A stretch of DNA of 64,000 nucleotides from Sordaria brevicollis (GCA_033439795.1 JAUTDP010000008.1:744001-808000); one strand, 5' to 3'. Shown: positions 1-11,348, counted from the first letter of the stretch. Program-made: numbers and translations. Notes: generated by a model not told the origin, from the letters alone.

Positions 1-90
1 TCGGCCAGTTGTCCTCTTCCTCTTCGTCTCTCTTCATTTCTCTCTTTTCATCGTCTCAACAGAGTGGCCGCCCTTCGTCAGGTCACCCAC

Positions 91-223
91 CTTGGATGCA
101 GCGATGTCCAAGCACTTGACGCAAACAACACTTGTTGGGCTCAGACAGACTCGCGTCGGGAATATTGCATTTGGTGCAAGTATAAGCCCGGATACGACTG
201 GTTTGATGTTCCTCAGTCGCCAT
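91..223 (-). CDS. Partial small Cys-rich protein, first exon, runs off the left edge
   Basis: An ATG at 223 (minus strand) opens a 44-codon exon with the pattern CTKCN, then CC, then GHRC, which looks like a small zinc-binding module. The frame meets a GTGGGT donor at 90-85, and read unspliced it stops at 85-83 after 46 codons. I prefer the spliced reading, with the rest of the gene lying left of base 1; no acceptor is visible in the window. A complete 46-residue protein is the alternative. No family is recognised. The call rests on the cysteine spacing and the donor site only. Confidence 0.35.
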
Positions 224-2167
224 GATGCTTCAGAAAAGAACAAGTGTCAAGAGAAAACTCGCGAAGGAAAAAGATGTCGACAAGCAACAAAGAAGAACAG
301 TACACAGCTTTCTCCTGCCTCGATTTTCGTACAAAAGTTCAAAGGCCATCCGAACCCAGCAGATTGCGACAAGCAAAACAAGCAAACGGCAACGGCAACG
401 GCAACGGGATGAAGGAAAAAAGAAGAGGGCATCTTTCTTGTCGCTGGACAATGGGAGGCTGCGGTACACTAGCAACCACGGCCGACTCTTTGAACGACAC
501 GACGGACGGGACTGAACCTTGGATGTTGTGACGGGGGCATTCCGATACGTGAAACGTTTGTTGCACTCGACTGCAACTCGGTTGCAAACGGCATGCCACG
601 ATTGACAGACTGGATTTGGGGTACACGCGACGATGACGCGACGACTTACACTGAGAGGTCGATGACACTTAAAGATGGCTGTTGCCCACCAGAGATAAGT
701 CGAAATTCGAGGTGAGTGAAAGTCAAAACTGAAGAGAATGAAAATACCAAGAGCTTGTTGAGTAACAAGAACTTGAGTGATGACATGCAAGTGCATGCCT
801 TTTGACTTTTTTTGGCGGAGAAGGCGGCCGCGGATGGGAAGATGCGAGTGGGAGAAAGACGGGAAGGTGGGTTCGTGGGAGGGGGTGCGGAAATCAGCCC
901 AACCGACGAGAGCTCTTGCCCGTTGTAGCCTCTTGCTATTTGGACAAGCGAGCCTTGTCGCATTGGGCCATGTCGCGCTTGCCTTTCCACAGTGGCATTT
1001 CTCCAGGCGTTCCCTTCGTTGTTCGAGATTGCGCTGTCTGGACTCTGTCGCTGTCTTCTTTTCGAGAAAAAGCAGCTCGAGAGTCGAAGAGTCCCAAAAT
1101 CGATGACCGGGATCTGGCTTCAACAGAAACCCACAATGACCAATCCGTATGCGGCATAATCCACCCCAAGTGCAAGGGTAGCTGCTGTTCAGCCCGTCGC
1201 GTGTCCAGCTCGATTTCACCTTCCACTTCTTCTCACACCGCGAGAGAGAGATGCATGTCGAAGCGGATGGAACATGTCGTAGTAGGATGCCAGTTCCGAT
1301 GATATCCTTCGAGAGTTGAGGGTGTTCGAGACTGAAAGTGCTGATCTGAAAGGGACAAGTGGTGTTGAATTTTGGAGAATGAGACAGGCAGCAACAAGGC
1401 AACAGTTCGAGTTCGAGTTTGATTCAAAAAGTTTCCTGTTGTGCTGATGAAGCTCTGACCAATTGAAACAAGACCCCCCTCCTCTCTTGGCCGCAATCAG
1501 CGACACAGTGTTGTGCAGCCTCAAAAGGCAAATTAATCACGCAGGAATCCGCTCCACGTAACGCACAGCCACGCAGCCACACAGGTCTTGACTCACCACA
1601 GCAGATGGACTGTGCGTCGCTGCAAGTGTCACATGATAAATCACGAGGAGACTCCAAGAGAAGCACAGGCCACCTCCTCTTTCAAATGCCAAGAAATCCA
1701 AAAGGTACCTTGTACCCCAAAGTGGGGGACCGTGGCAGGGGCCCGGTGGATTGCAACGACTTCCGCTTGAAAAAAAAAGTTTGGCTGCGATCCAGATTTT
1801 TTTTGCAGGAGCATTCGAACAGCTTTTCGAACAACCTGCAACTGAAGTGATTTCCCCAATTCACTAGAAATCATTGCATTCTCGCATTTTGCATCGTCAA
1901 GGGCCATTTTACAGATTTACCATTTGCTGTGGTACAATTCATTAATCGAACTCTATCCAACCAACTGCCAGCATCAGATACCCTTTATCAGTTCCCCCGG
2001 TCCATATAATTTTCAATCGATAAGGAAAATCCCCAGGAAGAGAGAATCTTCCCCACGCGACAACAACCTCCAGGTCCTCGACTTCCATCTCGACCCTCCC
2101 TCCTCCTTCCTTCCCTCACGACAACCTCGGTATCACCCATCCACAACAAACACAATCACAATTCACA
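224..2167. other. Divergent intergenic region
   Basis: This stretch separates the minus-strand gene at the left edge from the plus-strand Utp12-domain gene, so it should hold both promoters. The last 150 bases before 2168 are CT/CA-rich, as in many Neurospora leaders. A stop-free minus frame covers 230-1402 but begins without an ATG and matches nothing I know; it is discussed under findings. I see no other gene. Confidence 0.5.
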
Positions 2168-3457
2168 ATGTCTACCAAGAGGAAAGCGCTCGCCCTGGTC
2201 AAGCCAGTCGTCAAGCCCAGCGCCAAAGTCGCAACCAAGTCCAAGATCGACGAGACAAGGACGGCCGTCTCGACCGGCCCAGCAGTCAAGTCTGCCCCCA
2301 AGGCCGCCGCCGCTGCCTCCGCCCCAGAGACCATTGAGATTTCCAGCGACTCCTCCAGCCACTACTCCGACTCCGACAATGAAGACGTGAACAGCGACAA
2401 CGAGGCCACCACCGAGGCCGCTGCCGCTCCCGAGAAGAAGAAGACCACCACCGAGACCAAGCCTGCTCAACAAGCTGCCGACGCCGAAAACGACGACGAC
2501 GACGATGCCTCCCCCACATTCGGCGATCTCGCCCGCGGCAACGCCACAATCGACGTCGCCTCGGCCCTCGCCGCCCAAGAAGCCGCCTCCGCCGCTGAAG
2601 CCTCAGCCTCCACCAACAAGAACAACCAAACCATCACCGTCCAGCGCGCCTCGGGCCAAACCTCCACCATCTCCGCCACCTCCCTCGGCACCGTGCTCAA
2701 CCAGGCCCTGCGCACCGACGACTCCGACCTCCTCGAGTCCTGCCTCCAAACCTCGGATCCCAAGATCATCACCAACACCATCACCCGCATGGACTCGGCC
2801 CTCGCGGGCGTTTTGCTGTCCAAGCTCGCGGCCCGTATGCACCGTCGCCCCGGCCGCGCGTTCGGGTTGATGAAGTGGATCCAGACCACGCTTGTCGCGC
2901 ACGGCGGCAGTTTGGTGGCGCAGCCCGAGGTTGTGGCTAGGTTGGGCGAGCTGAACCGCGTCCTTGAGGAGCGCGCGAGAGGGTTGCCGGCGCTGTTGGC
3001 GTTGAAGGGAAAGTTGGATATGTTGGATCAGCAGATGCGGTGGAGGAAGTTTGTTAAGCAGGGTGGTGCCGCCGCCGCTGCTGCTGATGGGGAGGACAGT
3101 GACGAGGAAGAGGAGGAGGATGTGGATGAGCCTGGAGTGGTTTATGTGGAGGGTGAGGAGAATGAGGTTCAGCAAGGTGGCAAGTCTGCTGGTGCCGAGG
3201 AGGACTTTGCGCTCATAGATGTTGGCGCCGATGGCGAGTCTGATGAGGAGGAAGGTGATGAGGATGAGGATGATGAGGAAGATGACGAGGAGTTTGATGA
3301 CGCCGAGAGTTTGGATGAGGATGAGGTTGATCATGATGATGTTGAGGAGAGCGGTGATGAGGACGAGGACGACGAGGAGGACGATGACGAGGACGATGAG
3401 GCGCCACCGGCAAAGGTACAGAAGACCTCATCGTCGAAATTCAATAAGAGGAAGTAG
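2168..3457 (+). CDS. Utp12-domain protein, probable small-subunit processome factor
   Basis: Single-exon gene of 429 codons; the ATG sits in a good context (cacaATGTC). The first ~145 residues are basic then acidic and low-complexity (Ser/Asp/Glu runs). Residues ~155-300 form a helical block, including ALRTDDSDLLESCLQTSD and GVLLSKLAARMHRRPGRAF, typical of the Utp12 domain that closes WD40 proteins of the U3 snoRNP processome (Utp5, Dip2, Utp12, Nan1). The C-terminal ~130 residues are almost only Asp/Glu and end in a basic SKFNKRK, a common nucleolar-protein architecture. The WD40 propeller of classical Utp5/WDR43 is absent, so this is a Utp12-only form. The expected site is the nucleolus, in early 18S rRNA processing. 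Family assignment is from motif memory. An in-frame coding-like tail follows the stop (see findings). Confidence 0.78.
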   Translation: MSTKRKALALVKPVVKPSAKVATKSKIDETRTAVSTGPAVKSAPKAAAAASAPETIEISSDSSSHYSDSDNEDVNSDNEATTEAAAAPEKKKTTTETKPAQQAADAENDDDDDASPTFGDLARGNATIDVASALAAQEAASAAEASASTNKNNQTITVQRASGQTSTISATSLGTVLNQALRTDDSDLLESCLQTSDPKIITNTITRMDSALAGVLLSKLAARMHRRPGRAFGLMKWIQTTLVAHGGSLVAQPEVVARLGELNRVLEERARGLPALLALKGKLDMLDQQMRWRKFVKQGGAAAAAADGEDSDEEEEEDVDEPGVVYVEGEENEVQQGGKSAGAEEDFALIDVGADGESDEEEGDEDEDDEEDDEEFDDAESLDEDEVDHDDVEESGDEDEDDEEDDDEDDEAPPAKVQKTSSSKFNKRK

Positions 3458-5167
3458 GAGGATTCTTCTTCTGATGGTGATGGAAAGGTCGAAGGCTAGA
3501 AGGATGGTGCCAATACCAACACCAACAACACCGCGAGAACTCCTCAGGGACCTGGTGAGTGGGGATACGAAAATCCAGCTCAGAGAGAAAAGAGGAAGCG
3601 GCGGGAGGCTGAAAGGCTTGAGAGAGTCAAGGAATGGCGCCGGGATGTGGCTAGGGCGATGGGGAAGTGATGTTGTGTGAAGAGGTAAAAAAGCTGTATG
3701 GTGGTGGTCTTTGTTGTTGTCACATACACATATCCCGTCAGGTTTTCGCATCCTTTGGGGTTTAGGAGTTATTAATTGTGTTCTTTTTTTGTTTCATGAC
3801 ACATGGTTTTGTAGTAAAAAGGGGTGCTTTGAGTAACAGGTGGTGGGTGTATAGACATTCGGGTGAAATAGAGTTTATGTCCGCATTGCTAAATGAGACT
3901 ACTTCACTTGCATCTATCTAGTTGTCTTTTCGAAATTGATTGGCATGTCAATGCTCGTCACACTTGATCGGAATCCAAGCCTTCTCATATATCGTGTTGC
4001 CTATAACAACTGAAGGGGGAAATCTGATGCTATTCATCACAACTCACAGGAAGATCTTGATCCTCCACGCACTTCCCTCAGCCCTAATCTGGTAAATCAA
4101 AATATACCAACATAAACATATAAACATTTTCCTCTCGCAACCTCAACTTCACGGGAAAAGATCAGGTAAAGTTACTTTCCCACTCTAGTATATTCGAGAG
4201 TTGTAAAAGACTGTCAACATATTCACAACCAACATTTTCTTTTCAAAAGCATAACTCTCACCAACCAGTCCAGAACACTTGACCTTCACAATGCCACCAC
4301 ACCAACATCGAAAAAATCTTATACCAATAGGTATCAACATTAGAGTCCAATTTTTTCCTCCTCCACTTGGATCTCAACACCCGTCCGTGTTCATTACTAA
4401 AAACTCAAATGCTGACAACCGTCACAAATGATCCATCCATAAGACGCGGTAAATCCATTCATTTCTCACCCACACAACATTCTGGGTTCAGTAAATTTCT
4501 TGTCCAATAGAGAGCTGACATACCAAGAATTAATTCATGAAGACAAATCTTGGGGTCATTTGGGAGACAACTGATCCTGATTACCATTCATGTTTCATTT
4601 AATTGTCATAATGGTAGCCAACATTGAAAAGTTCTTCAGGTTTGTTGAAACTCCAAGAACATGACATGACACTGACGGGTTGATATGGAAAATAAGATTG
4701 GATGAACTGAATTTCACTTAGACCAAAGATAAATATCACACTTCGAAACTTTGACACACGCATTCAAACATCTTTTATTCTTCGCTTCCATCAACCATCC
4801 ATCTATATGCAAAAAAACAACAACCGCTTTTTCCTCCGCTCCTTCTTACTCCGCTCCCATCCGCTCCCTCCCTCCTTAACCTCCGCTTCCCTCTCCCCTT
4901 TCTCCCTCCACAACAACCAATCAACTTTAACTAATATAACTATACTACCAAGTGTTTGATATCTACTATAACGACAGCCTAAGGTTATGTAAACCAAGAA
5001 GCGAATGTTTATAAGAACCAGTGGAAGAATTGTATATAAAGCAAAGAAGTAGAAAGCGACAGTTTTTATCTTCCAAAATCTTATATCCCACCCAGAACCA
5101 TGCTATTTATTGCAATGCAGTTAAATGTTATCCAGAAGGGTCACAAATTCAGGAGAAGAAAAGAAAA
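3458..5167. other. Convergent intergenic region (3' ends)
   Basis: The Utp12-domain gene ends on the left and the large minus-strand gene ends on the right, so this is mostly 3' UTR. Bases 3458-3670 continue the upstream reading frame past two TAG stops with protein-like codons. From about 3,680 on the DNA is moderately AT-rich, with a CT-rich tract near 4,830-4,910, and I see no gene. Confidence 0.5.
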
Positions 5168-8100
5168 TCAAGGCATAACACTCTGCCTCCACCGCTCAAC
5201 CATATCCACCCCCGGCTGTTGTTGCACCATTCCCATCTGTCCACCCATCATCTGTCCTCCCATTGCCATGGGCGCCATCTGCCCTCCCATGGGGTACTGC
5301 TGTCCAGTCTGGAACTGCATCGGAGCACCATAAGCGCCGCCATAGCCCATGTTCATGCTCATCTGCATCGGAGCCATCATCGGCTGCTGACCATAGGCGC
5401 CATACTGCTGCTGCATCCCCATCCCCTGAGGAGCACCATAACCACCAGCCATCGCACCCATTCCGCCCATCCCATACTGCTGCCCCTGCTGCTGAGGCAT
5501 CGCCCCAGCCATGGTACTACCCCTCTTCGCCATCGGCCTCTCCATAACCTGCTGCTGCGCCAACAACCCCCTCGGCTGAATCGCATTAGCATTCGGATCA
5601 AACCCTATCCCCAGTCCTTGTCCCAGCGGAGCGTTGAGTGCCGGGTTACTCCTATTCGCACCAAGACCATTATACATCCCCCCCATAAACCCACCCGTCC
5701 TCGCGCCCACCACTGGCTGTGTCAGCGTCTGGGGCATTTGCTGGCGCATGGCAGCCATCTTTGCCTCCTGCGCGCGTTGACGTTGAAGACCTTCTGCTTC
5801 GCGGCGGAGACGGTCTTGTTCGAGGGGGCTGATGTTGGGGTTGAGACCGGATGGATCGACGGGGTAGGAGTTTAGTGCGTCTGAGAGGGATAAGCGGCGG
5901 GAGAGACGGTTTTGACCAGGAGTAGGGGTGGGGTCGGATGGGTTATAGGGAATAACGGCTGATAGACGGTTTTGGGCAGTGGCGTTGGGATCGAACGGAA
6001 TCAGCGTGGCTGAGTCCCGACGGTCGCGTAACTGCGTGGGAGGAGCAAGAGTACCGGCCAGGGCGCCAGCGGCCATTTCTCGCTCGCGAGCTTCGCGTTC
6101 GGCTTGTAGACGTTTGCGCCGTTGGCCGAGAGTTTCTTCTTCTTCTGGGACGGCTGAGACGGATGCTTCTTTACTCTTCTTGGAGTCTTTGGATGAGGAA
6201 GTCGGACGGGCGTTCTGGTTGTCATCGTTGGTGACGCCGAATTCGCTGAGGAGTTCGGACGAGAAACCGGCGCTGACCGGACGAGCGCGTGGGAGAGGGT
6301 TCTCGGCTGCTAGACGAGCTTTGCGAGCCGCGAGGGTCTCGCCTTCGCCTTCGCCGTCGCTGACGTCGGCTGAGTGACCTCCTGCCACCGAGACAGGCCC
6401 GGATCCGGCTGGCGAACCGCCCACACGCTGCAGAGGAAGGGTGAGTCGAGATTGAGAGCGGTTGGCGAGAGCGTTGGGACCGCCGAGGGGCGTCAGCGTC
6501 ATGTGCGACATGCGCTTCTGCATCTGGTTGAGAGACATGGACGGTTGGCCCTCGTGGCCCTTGAGCCTGCTACGACGCGCGCTGAGCGGCTCGTTCTCTT
6601 CGAGTTCGCGACGTTCCATCAGGCCGAGAGGGCGGTTAACCTCGCTCATAAGGACGGCAATGTCGGCCGAGTGAGGATCCTTGGCGCCCACAGCCTTGGC
6701 CGCGTACAGCATGCCGAGAGGAACATCTTCATCGTCGGACTCGGGTTGACCATTTTGGGTAGGATCTTCCCAGGCCAAGTTGACGCGCTTGTTGATGCGT
6801 TGCTTGCGTTCCACCTCGGCCACGGCGTTGAGCTCGAGCAACGTGGCGTGCAAGCCGTGGGGGTTGATGGCCGCAGCGGGACGCATCATCATCTTGTTCT
6901 TTTGCTTGCGCATCTGCAGCTCGGCGAGGAGTGTTGTTGGCGGGCCGTGGAACACTGGCTCTCCATCAATGAATTCCTCCTCCTCTTCCTCTTCCTCCTG
7001 AGGGTTTGGCGTGCGCTGACCCATCGGTGTAGCTCCCAGCGGTGTGTGCTGACCCATGTCGGGAGATCGTCGACTACCAGGGCCTGGCTCATCCGCGTCC
7101 AGACCAACGCTTGTCCACCCTTCATCCTCGTCACTATCCTTGTTGGCCTTGACATCCAGGAGGTTGCTGCTCGAGTTCCTCTTGACCAGCTTTTTGCGGG
7201 TCTTGGGAGGAGCCGTGGGAATCTCAGCAGAGGTGACCGACTTCTTGACCCTCCTCCTCTCTGGGCCATACACCTCAGCGCCCAACTTTCCAGCGAAAGC
7301 GTGATCCGTAAACGCGCTGACAGGTGCTGTAGCCGAGGCATCCAGAATGGTTTCCAATGTCGCCGTCGCAGACCCATCCTTCAGTTCGATTTGAGGTGTG
7401 GTAAGAGTCGGCGGCACGTCGAAGAAGGCACTGGCCCGGAGCTGCGGCGGCAGACCGTTGAGCATGGTGGCGCGCGACTTACGCTTGTCAGTCTCGGTTA
7501 ACCGTTGTGGCCGACGAATCTCGCGCCCTGGCTGCTGTGCCGGGAATGCGCCTGTCTCAGCCGCTGGTCCGTCCGCATACGGCAAGCCATCAATCTGGGG
7601 AAGCTGGGGTGCAGCGTCACCTGCACCGCCTGCCATCATGGGCAAGTTGTCTCGGCTTCCACCATAGACTGATGACTGCTGCTGCAAGACGCTGAGGACC
7701 TGAGACCGACGCATGTTTCGGGCACCAGCCTTGGAGTTCTTGGACAATTTGGGCGGAAGATTGAGCATGGCGGGAACTGGCGCAGGGTAGTAAAGCATTT
7801 CCTGGCCGGTTGAGGGGTCAAAGTAAGACTTTGGGCGAGCTTGCAATGTCTCGCGACGCCTCCGTGGCTGAGGAGCAGGTTCTGCAGGCTGCGGCAGCCC
7901 TGCAAAGTCATCTCTGTCTGGGTCGCAGTGGACGCCATCGAAATCTCCAAATGCATCATGCGCTTGCTGGAAGGTGTTGCGGGACTCGGATGTCAATGGC
8001 CTGCCGTCGTATTGCGATTGAGGATGGTGATGATCCTCGTAGGGCGGATAGTCAACGGGCTGGTGAAGCTGTAACCGGGGAGTGGGCTGGTCGAAGAAGC

Positions 8101-10078
8101 CATGGTCTAGCATTGGCTGTCGTGCTGGGTCGCTTGGTCCATTGAGGTCCACGTCATCCATCTCGTCTGCATACTGCGGCTCGATTTGCTGATGGGCTCG
8201 GGCTCTGATGGCTTCGTCGTCATCAAGTCCCGCTGCCCCGTCGGCTGCAGCGCGGTCTGCCTCGTCGATAGCATCCTGGGTAATCGTTATTGGGTGGTCC
8301 AACTCGGCGATCTGTGCAAGAGAAAGCCTCTTTGATGCCTCCCTGACCGAGCTCTTTCCTGGTCCATGGCGGGCAAAGGGAAACTCTTCTCCATTACCGG
8401 CCTCAATCAACTCGTTTGTTTGGGCACCCTCAACTGGAGGAGACTTGGGTGACAACTCTCCAACGGACCCAGACTTGCTTCCGGAGCGCGCGCCGCCTGA
8501 CAAGGAGTGGTTGGGCGTCATGACATAACCCGCAGGCGAGTAGCCTCCCAAACGAGCCGCAGAGTTCAGTGCCCGAATGGAATTGGTCCTGCTCGTCGAT
8601 ACCCGCGGTCGGTTGGGAGACGATCCGGCGTCTGAGGTTGGCGACTTGTTGGCCTTGGGACTGTTCGCTTGTAGGATAGCGGATCGGCGGCTGTCACTTC
8701 GCTTAAGCTCGTTGTGTTCGTTTCGAATGGCCTCTTCAATTGAGCTGGTCAAAGAAAATCGTTCGGCGGTGGCTTCTAGGGCGGCAATGTTGCCGAGGTA
8801 GGCGCCTGATCGGGATCGCTTGCTCGTGTCGGGGGTCGGGTGGCTCAGGGGGAGGCTGGCGGTCGAGGAAGTTCTCGGCGGAGGAGTCTGCTGGAGCGCT
8901 ACCGTAGAGGCACGCGATCGCTGTTGTTTGGGGCTCTCGGGGGTTGGTCGGACAACGGCAGTTGTTGTTGAAGTCGCGGACGGTGGCGGAGGCAGCGAAA
9001 AGTTGTTTAAAGGGGTAGAGACTTCGGTCTGTTGGTGTTGGTTATTTCTTGGTGGTGAGGAAAAGGAAAGATCCCCTGTCTCTGTCTCTGTCGTGTTGAC
9101 GGCGGCTGTGATAGTGGAGGGTTGCGGCACAGGCCGAACTTGGTTACGCTCGTTATCGGGACTGGGGTTGTTAATGTCGTATTGGCTGCTGTTAGCTGCA
9201 GTTGACTTGTCTTGTTCCCTGTTGCTGCCACTGTCTCCAAATGCTGTCGCTGTTGATCGCGTGTTGTCCGTAGAAATATCCACCGCTTCTGACAGCTGAA
9301 CAATGGACGATCGTCGAGATCCCGATGGTGACGGCGACGGCGATGGTGATGGTGATAGCGCGTCCAAGTGCTGGCCCTGACTCCCACTAACAGCTGTACC
9401 TCCACTCGCCTTGGACGACACCTGCACCAGATCGTATCCGGCGGCAATCCTGGCAGCCCGTAGCGCCTCGTAAGATTGGACCATGTAGCTGACCGTGGTT
9501 GCGCCGCGTGCTGCCAACTCTGCGAGTGCCGGGATTGGGAGTGCGCCGGCAGGTCCTTCAGGTAGGTTGGAAGGGGCCTGAGCTCCAGCAGCTCCAGCAG
9601 CTCCAGCAGCTCCAGCGCTTCCTGTTAACGGCGTGTTGCTAGCGTTGCTAGAAGCGGCCGATTTGATGCTCGTGCTGCTGCCGCGTCTCCCACTAATGAT
9701 TCCCGCGGGGCTCAACAGCCTGGTTGGAGGATCTCTCTCCAGTTGACTTTCATGGTGATGATCGCCAGGAACTGTCTTGTCGTCGAGAGGAGCAAAGGGT
9801 TGGTGATCGCCGGCCAGTGACAAAAAGGCGGACGGGGACGGGGTCGTGACGGGCATGGTTACTGGCGTCGCCGTGCTGACGGTGGCGGCGGTGGAATGCG
9901 ACGACGACAAGGCAGGAGACCTGATGGGAGATTGTACTGGAGATACAACCTGCTGGACCTCGACACTCGGGGTTGTTGTTGTTTTTGTCCCAACATCATC
10001 ATCATCATCATGATAGCCCAACGAGTCTTGGATGTCGTCATCAGCTTGGCCCACGGCACTATAGTTGGCGGCGGCCAT
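5168..10078 (-). CDS. Large low-complexity fungal protein of unknown function
   Basis: Uninterrupted frame of 1,636 codons. I start at ATG 10078 (MAAANYSAVG); the frame extends 12 codons further up but without another ATG. The N-terminal third is Ser/Pro/Thr-rich with an Ala-Gly run (four AGA units) and an SP repeat. A better conserved-looking core at ~750-950 includes RPKSYFDPSTGQEMLYYPAP, NLPPKLSK and SAFTDHAFAGKLGAEVYGP. Three related blocks, EPLSARRSRL, ETLAARKARL and ETLGQRRKRL, lie near residues 1161, 1246 and 1313. The last ~170 residues are Gln/Gly/Met/Tyr-rich and prion-like. There is no signal peptide, membrane segment or catalytic motif. The architecture suggests a cytosolic scaffold with long disordered regions. 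I do not recognise a named family and assign no function. Confidence 0.85.
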   Translation of the reverse strand: MAAANYSAVGQADDDIQDSLGYHDDDDDVGTKTTTTPSVEVQQVVSPVQSPIRSPALSSSHSTAATVSTATPVTMPVTTPSPSAFLSLAGDHQPFAPLDDKTVPGDHHHESQLERDPPTRLLSPAGIISGRRGSSTSIKSAASSNASNTPLTGSAGAAGAAGAAGAQAPSNLPEGPAGALPIPALAELAARGATTVSYMVQSYEALRAARIAAGYDLVQVSSKASGGTAVSGSQGQHLDALSPSPSPSPSPSGSRRSSIVQLSEAVDISTDNTRSTATAFGDSGSNREQDKSTAANSSQYDINNPSPDNERNQVRPVPQPSTITAAVNTTETETGDLSFSSPPRNNQHQQTEVSTPLNNFSLPPPPSATSTTTAVVRPTPESPKQQRSRASTVALQQTPPPRTSSTASLPLSHPTPDTSKRSRSGAYLGNIAALEATAERFSLTSSIEEAIRNEHNELKRSDSRRSAILQANSPKANKSPTSDAGSSPNRPRVSTSRTNSIRALNSAARLGGYSPAGYVMTPNHSLSGGARSGSKSGSVGELSPKSPPVEGAQTNELIEAGNGEEFPFARHGPGKSSVREASKRLSLAQIAELDHPITITQDAIDEADRAAADGAAGLDDDEAIRARAHQQIEPQYADEMDDVDLNGPSDPARQPMLDHGFFDQPTPRLQLHQPVDYPPYEDHHHPQSQYDGRPLTSESRNTFQQAHDAFGDFDGVHCDPDRDDFAGLPQPAEPAPQPRRRRETLQARPKSYFDPSTGQEMLYYPAPVPAMLNLPPKLSKNSKAGARNMRRSQVLSVLQQQSSVYGGSRDNLPMMAGGAGDAAPQLPQIDGLPYADGPAAETGAFPAQQPGREIRRPQRLTETDKRKSRATMLNGLPPQLRASAFFDVPPTLTTPQIELKDGSATATLETILDASATAPVSAFTDHAFAGKLGAEVYGPERRRVKKSVTSAEIPTAPPKTRKKLVKRNSSSNLLDVKANKDSDEDEGWTSVGLDADEPGPGSRRSPDMGQHTPLGATPMGQRTPNPQEEEEEEEEFIDGEPVFHGPPTTLLAELQMRKQKNKMMMRPAAAINPHGLHATLLELNAVAEVERKQRINKRVNLAWEDPTQNGQPESDDEDVPLGMLYAAKAVGAKDPHSADIAVLMSEVNRPLGLMERRELEENEPLSARRSRLKGHEGQPSMSLNQMQKRMSHMTLTPLGGPNALANRSQSRLTLPLQRVGGSPAGSGPVSVAGGHSADVSDGEGEGETLAARKARLAAENPLPRARPVSAGFSSELLSEFGVTNDDNQNARPTSSSKDSKKSKEASVSAVPEEEETLGQRRKRLQAEREAREREMAAGALAGTLAPPTQLRDRRDSATLIPFDPNATAQNRLSAVIPYNPSDPTPTPGQNRLSRRLSLSDALNSYPVDPSGLNPNISPLEQDRLRREAEGLQRQRAQEAKMAAMRQQMPQTLTQPVVGARTGGFMGGMYNGLGANRSNPALNAPLGQGLGIGFDPNANAIQPRGLLAQQQVMERPMAKRGSTMAGAMPQQQGQQYGMGGMGAMAGGYGAPQGMGMQQQYGAYGQQPMMAPMQMSMNMGYGGAYGAPMQFQTGQQYPMGGQMAPMAMGGQMMGGQMGMVQQQPGVDMVERWRQSVMP

Positions 10079-10979
10079 AGTTGATGCTGGCTGTTCGGTT
10101 CGTTTTGGCGCCAATGTCGGGTGTCTGTGTTTTGCTTCTTATAACCCTATCGTGATGCAGTATTGTCGATGTGTCGGTTGACCCGGGGATAAGGAGGGGA
10201 CGCAATAGGTCAGGCGGCAGTCATGTGGTAGGTGTCAAACTTGGTGTGAGCATGCCTCCTTTTTCTGTTTTCTCTACCGATGATATCCCAGTGGGAAGGA
10301 GGGTAGGTAGTACCTCAGCCTGATAATGAAGATCCAAAGGTCCAGACTGGGTGAGGGGATGGTGTGGGTGTCCCGTCTAGTTTATACACTCCTTGAAGAA
10401 GACAAAAGTCTCGATGCGGAGATGTGGAGTTGGCAATTCACCCTGTCGGGCTGGAAAGATACCTCTACTCCAAAATTCCCACGAGGAACCAAGGGAACTC
10501 TTGCGATTTGCGATTTCAGCTGAAGAGGAGTGAGTCTTAGTCTGACCCGGTTTGATAAGCCTTCCTTGAAAAGCTGGCAAGGGAACGAATGGGCGGCGTC
10601 GATATCGCGAAAAGCCAGCGTCAGAAAAGGAGAGACAACCAAGTTGCTGGAAAGTGGGATGTAATAATGTGGGGTCTTTGCTGGCTTGGAGTTGCTTTAG
10701 GGGCTCTAGGCACTGCACGACACTGCAAGCCGACAGCGAGTTAGACGACGACGTTGGCGATGGTACCTGATGAGCGGTATACAGTGTATCACCAAGAGAG
10801 GGTGGACGTACCGCGTCGTTATCGATTGTTGATGTGCGGTGAGGCTGCGGAACGGTATCTCTTCGGGATTGAAGATAGAGAAAAGAAAGAAAAAAGGACG
10901 GGATAACAAGTGACGGGCCTTGTGAGTGGTGGTGATGGTGGTGATGAGCGAATGTGGTTATCGGGACGGGAAGAGGTAC

Positions 10980-10999
10980 CTCTCTCTCTCTCTCTCTCT
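10980..10999. repeat. (CT)10 microsatellite
   Basis: Perfect CT dinucleotide run of 20 bases within the purine/pyrimidine-biased leader region of the large minus-strand gene. Confidence 0.95.
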
Positions 11000-11311
11000 A
11001 CCGCTCCGGTGTGGTTACGTTCCTCGACCGGAGTAGAGGGTTGATCTAGACCCCGGACACGGCAGAGCGCAAACAATGGAACGATCGAGGGGAAGAGAAG
11101 ACCGGACGGAAAGGAAAGAAAGAATGACGAAGGAAGGACAATGAAAGAAAGAGCAAGAGTCGGATCAGACCCCGGAGAGGACTGAAGAGAGGAGGAAAAG
11201 GTGTTAGGGGTAAGGAAAAAGGATGGGGTCAAGGAAAACAATCGAATTCCAAAATGGAGTCAGTCAAGAATCTCCAGAGAGTCCGTCTCACCCAAGACTG
11301 GCTGTTCCAAG

Positions 11312-11337
11312 ACACACACACACACACACACACACAC
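11312..11337. repeat. (AC)13 microsatellite
   Basis: Perfect AC run of 26 bases, ending 11 bases before the terminal-inverted-repeat element. Confidence 0.95.
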
Positions 11338-11348
11338 GTTCAGGACAA

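Larger units (their letters stand above)
10079..11348. other. Upstream region of the large minus-strand gene
   Basis: This should contain the promoter and leader of the 5168-10078 gene. Read on the minus strand, 10,860-11,250 is strongly pyrimidine-rich. Two microsatellites lie inside (listed separately). I find no convincing coding exon. Confidence 0.45.
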
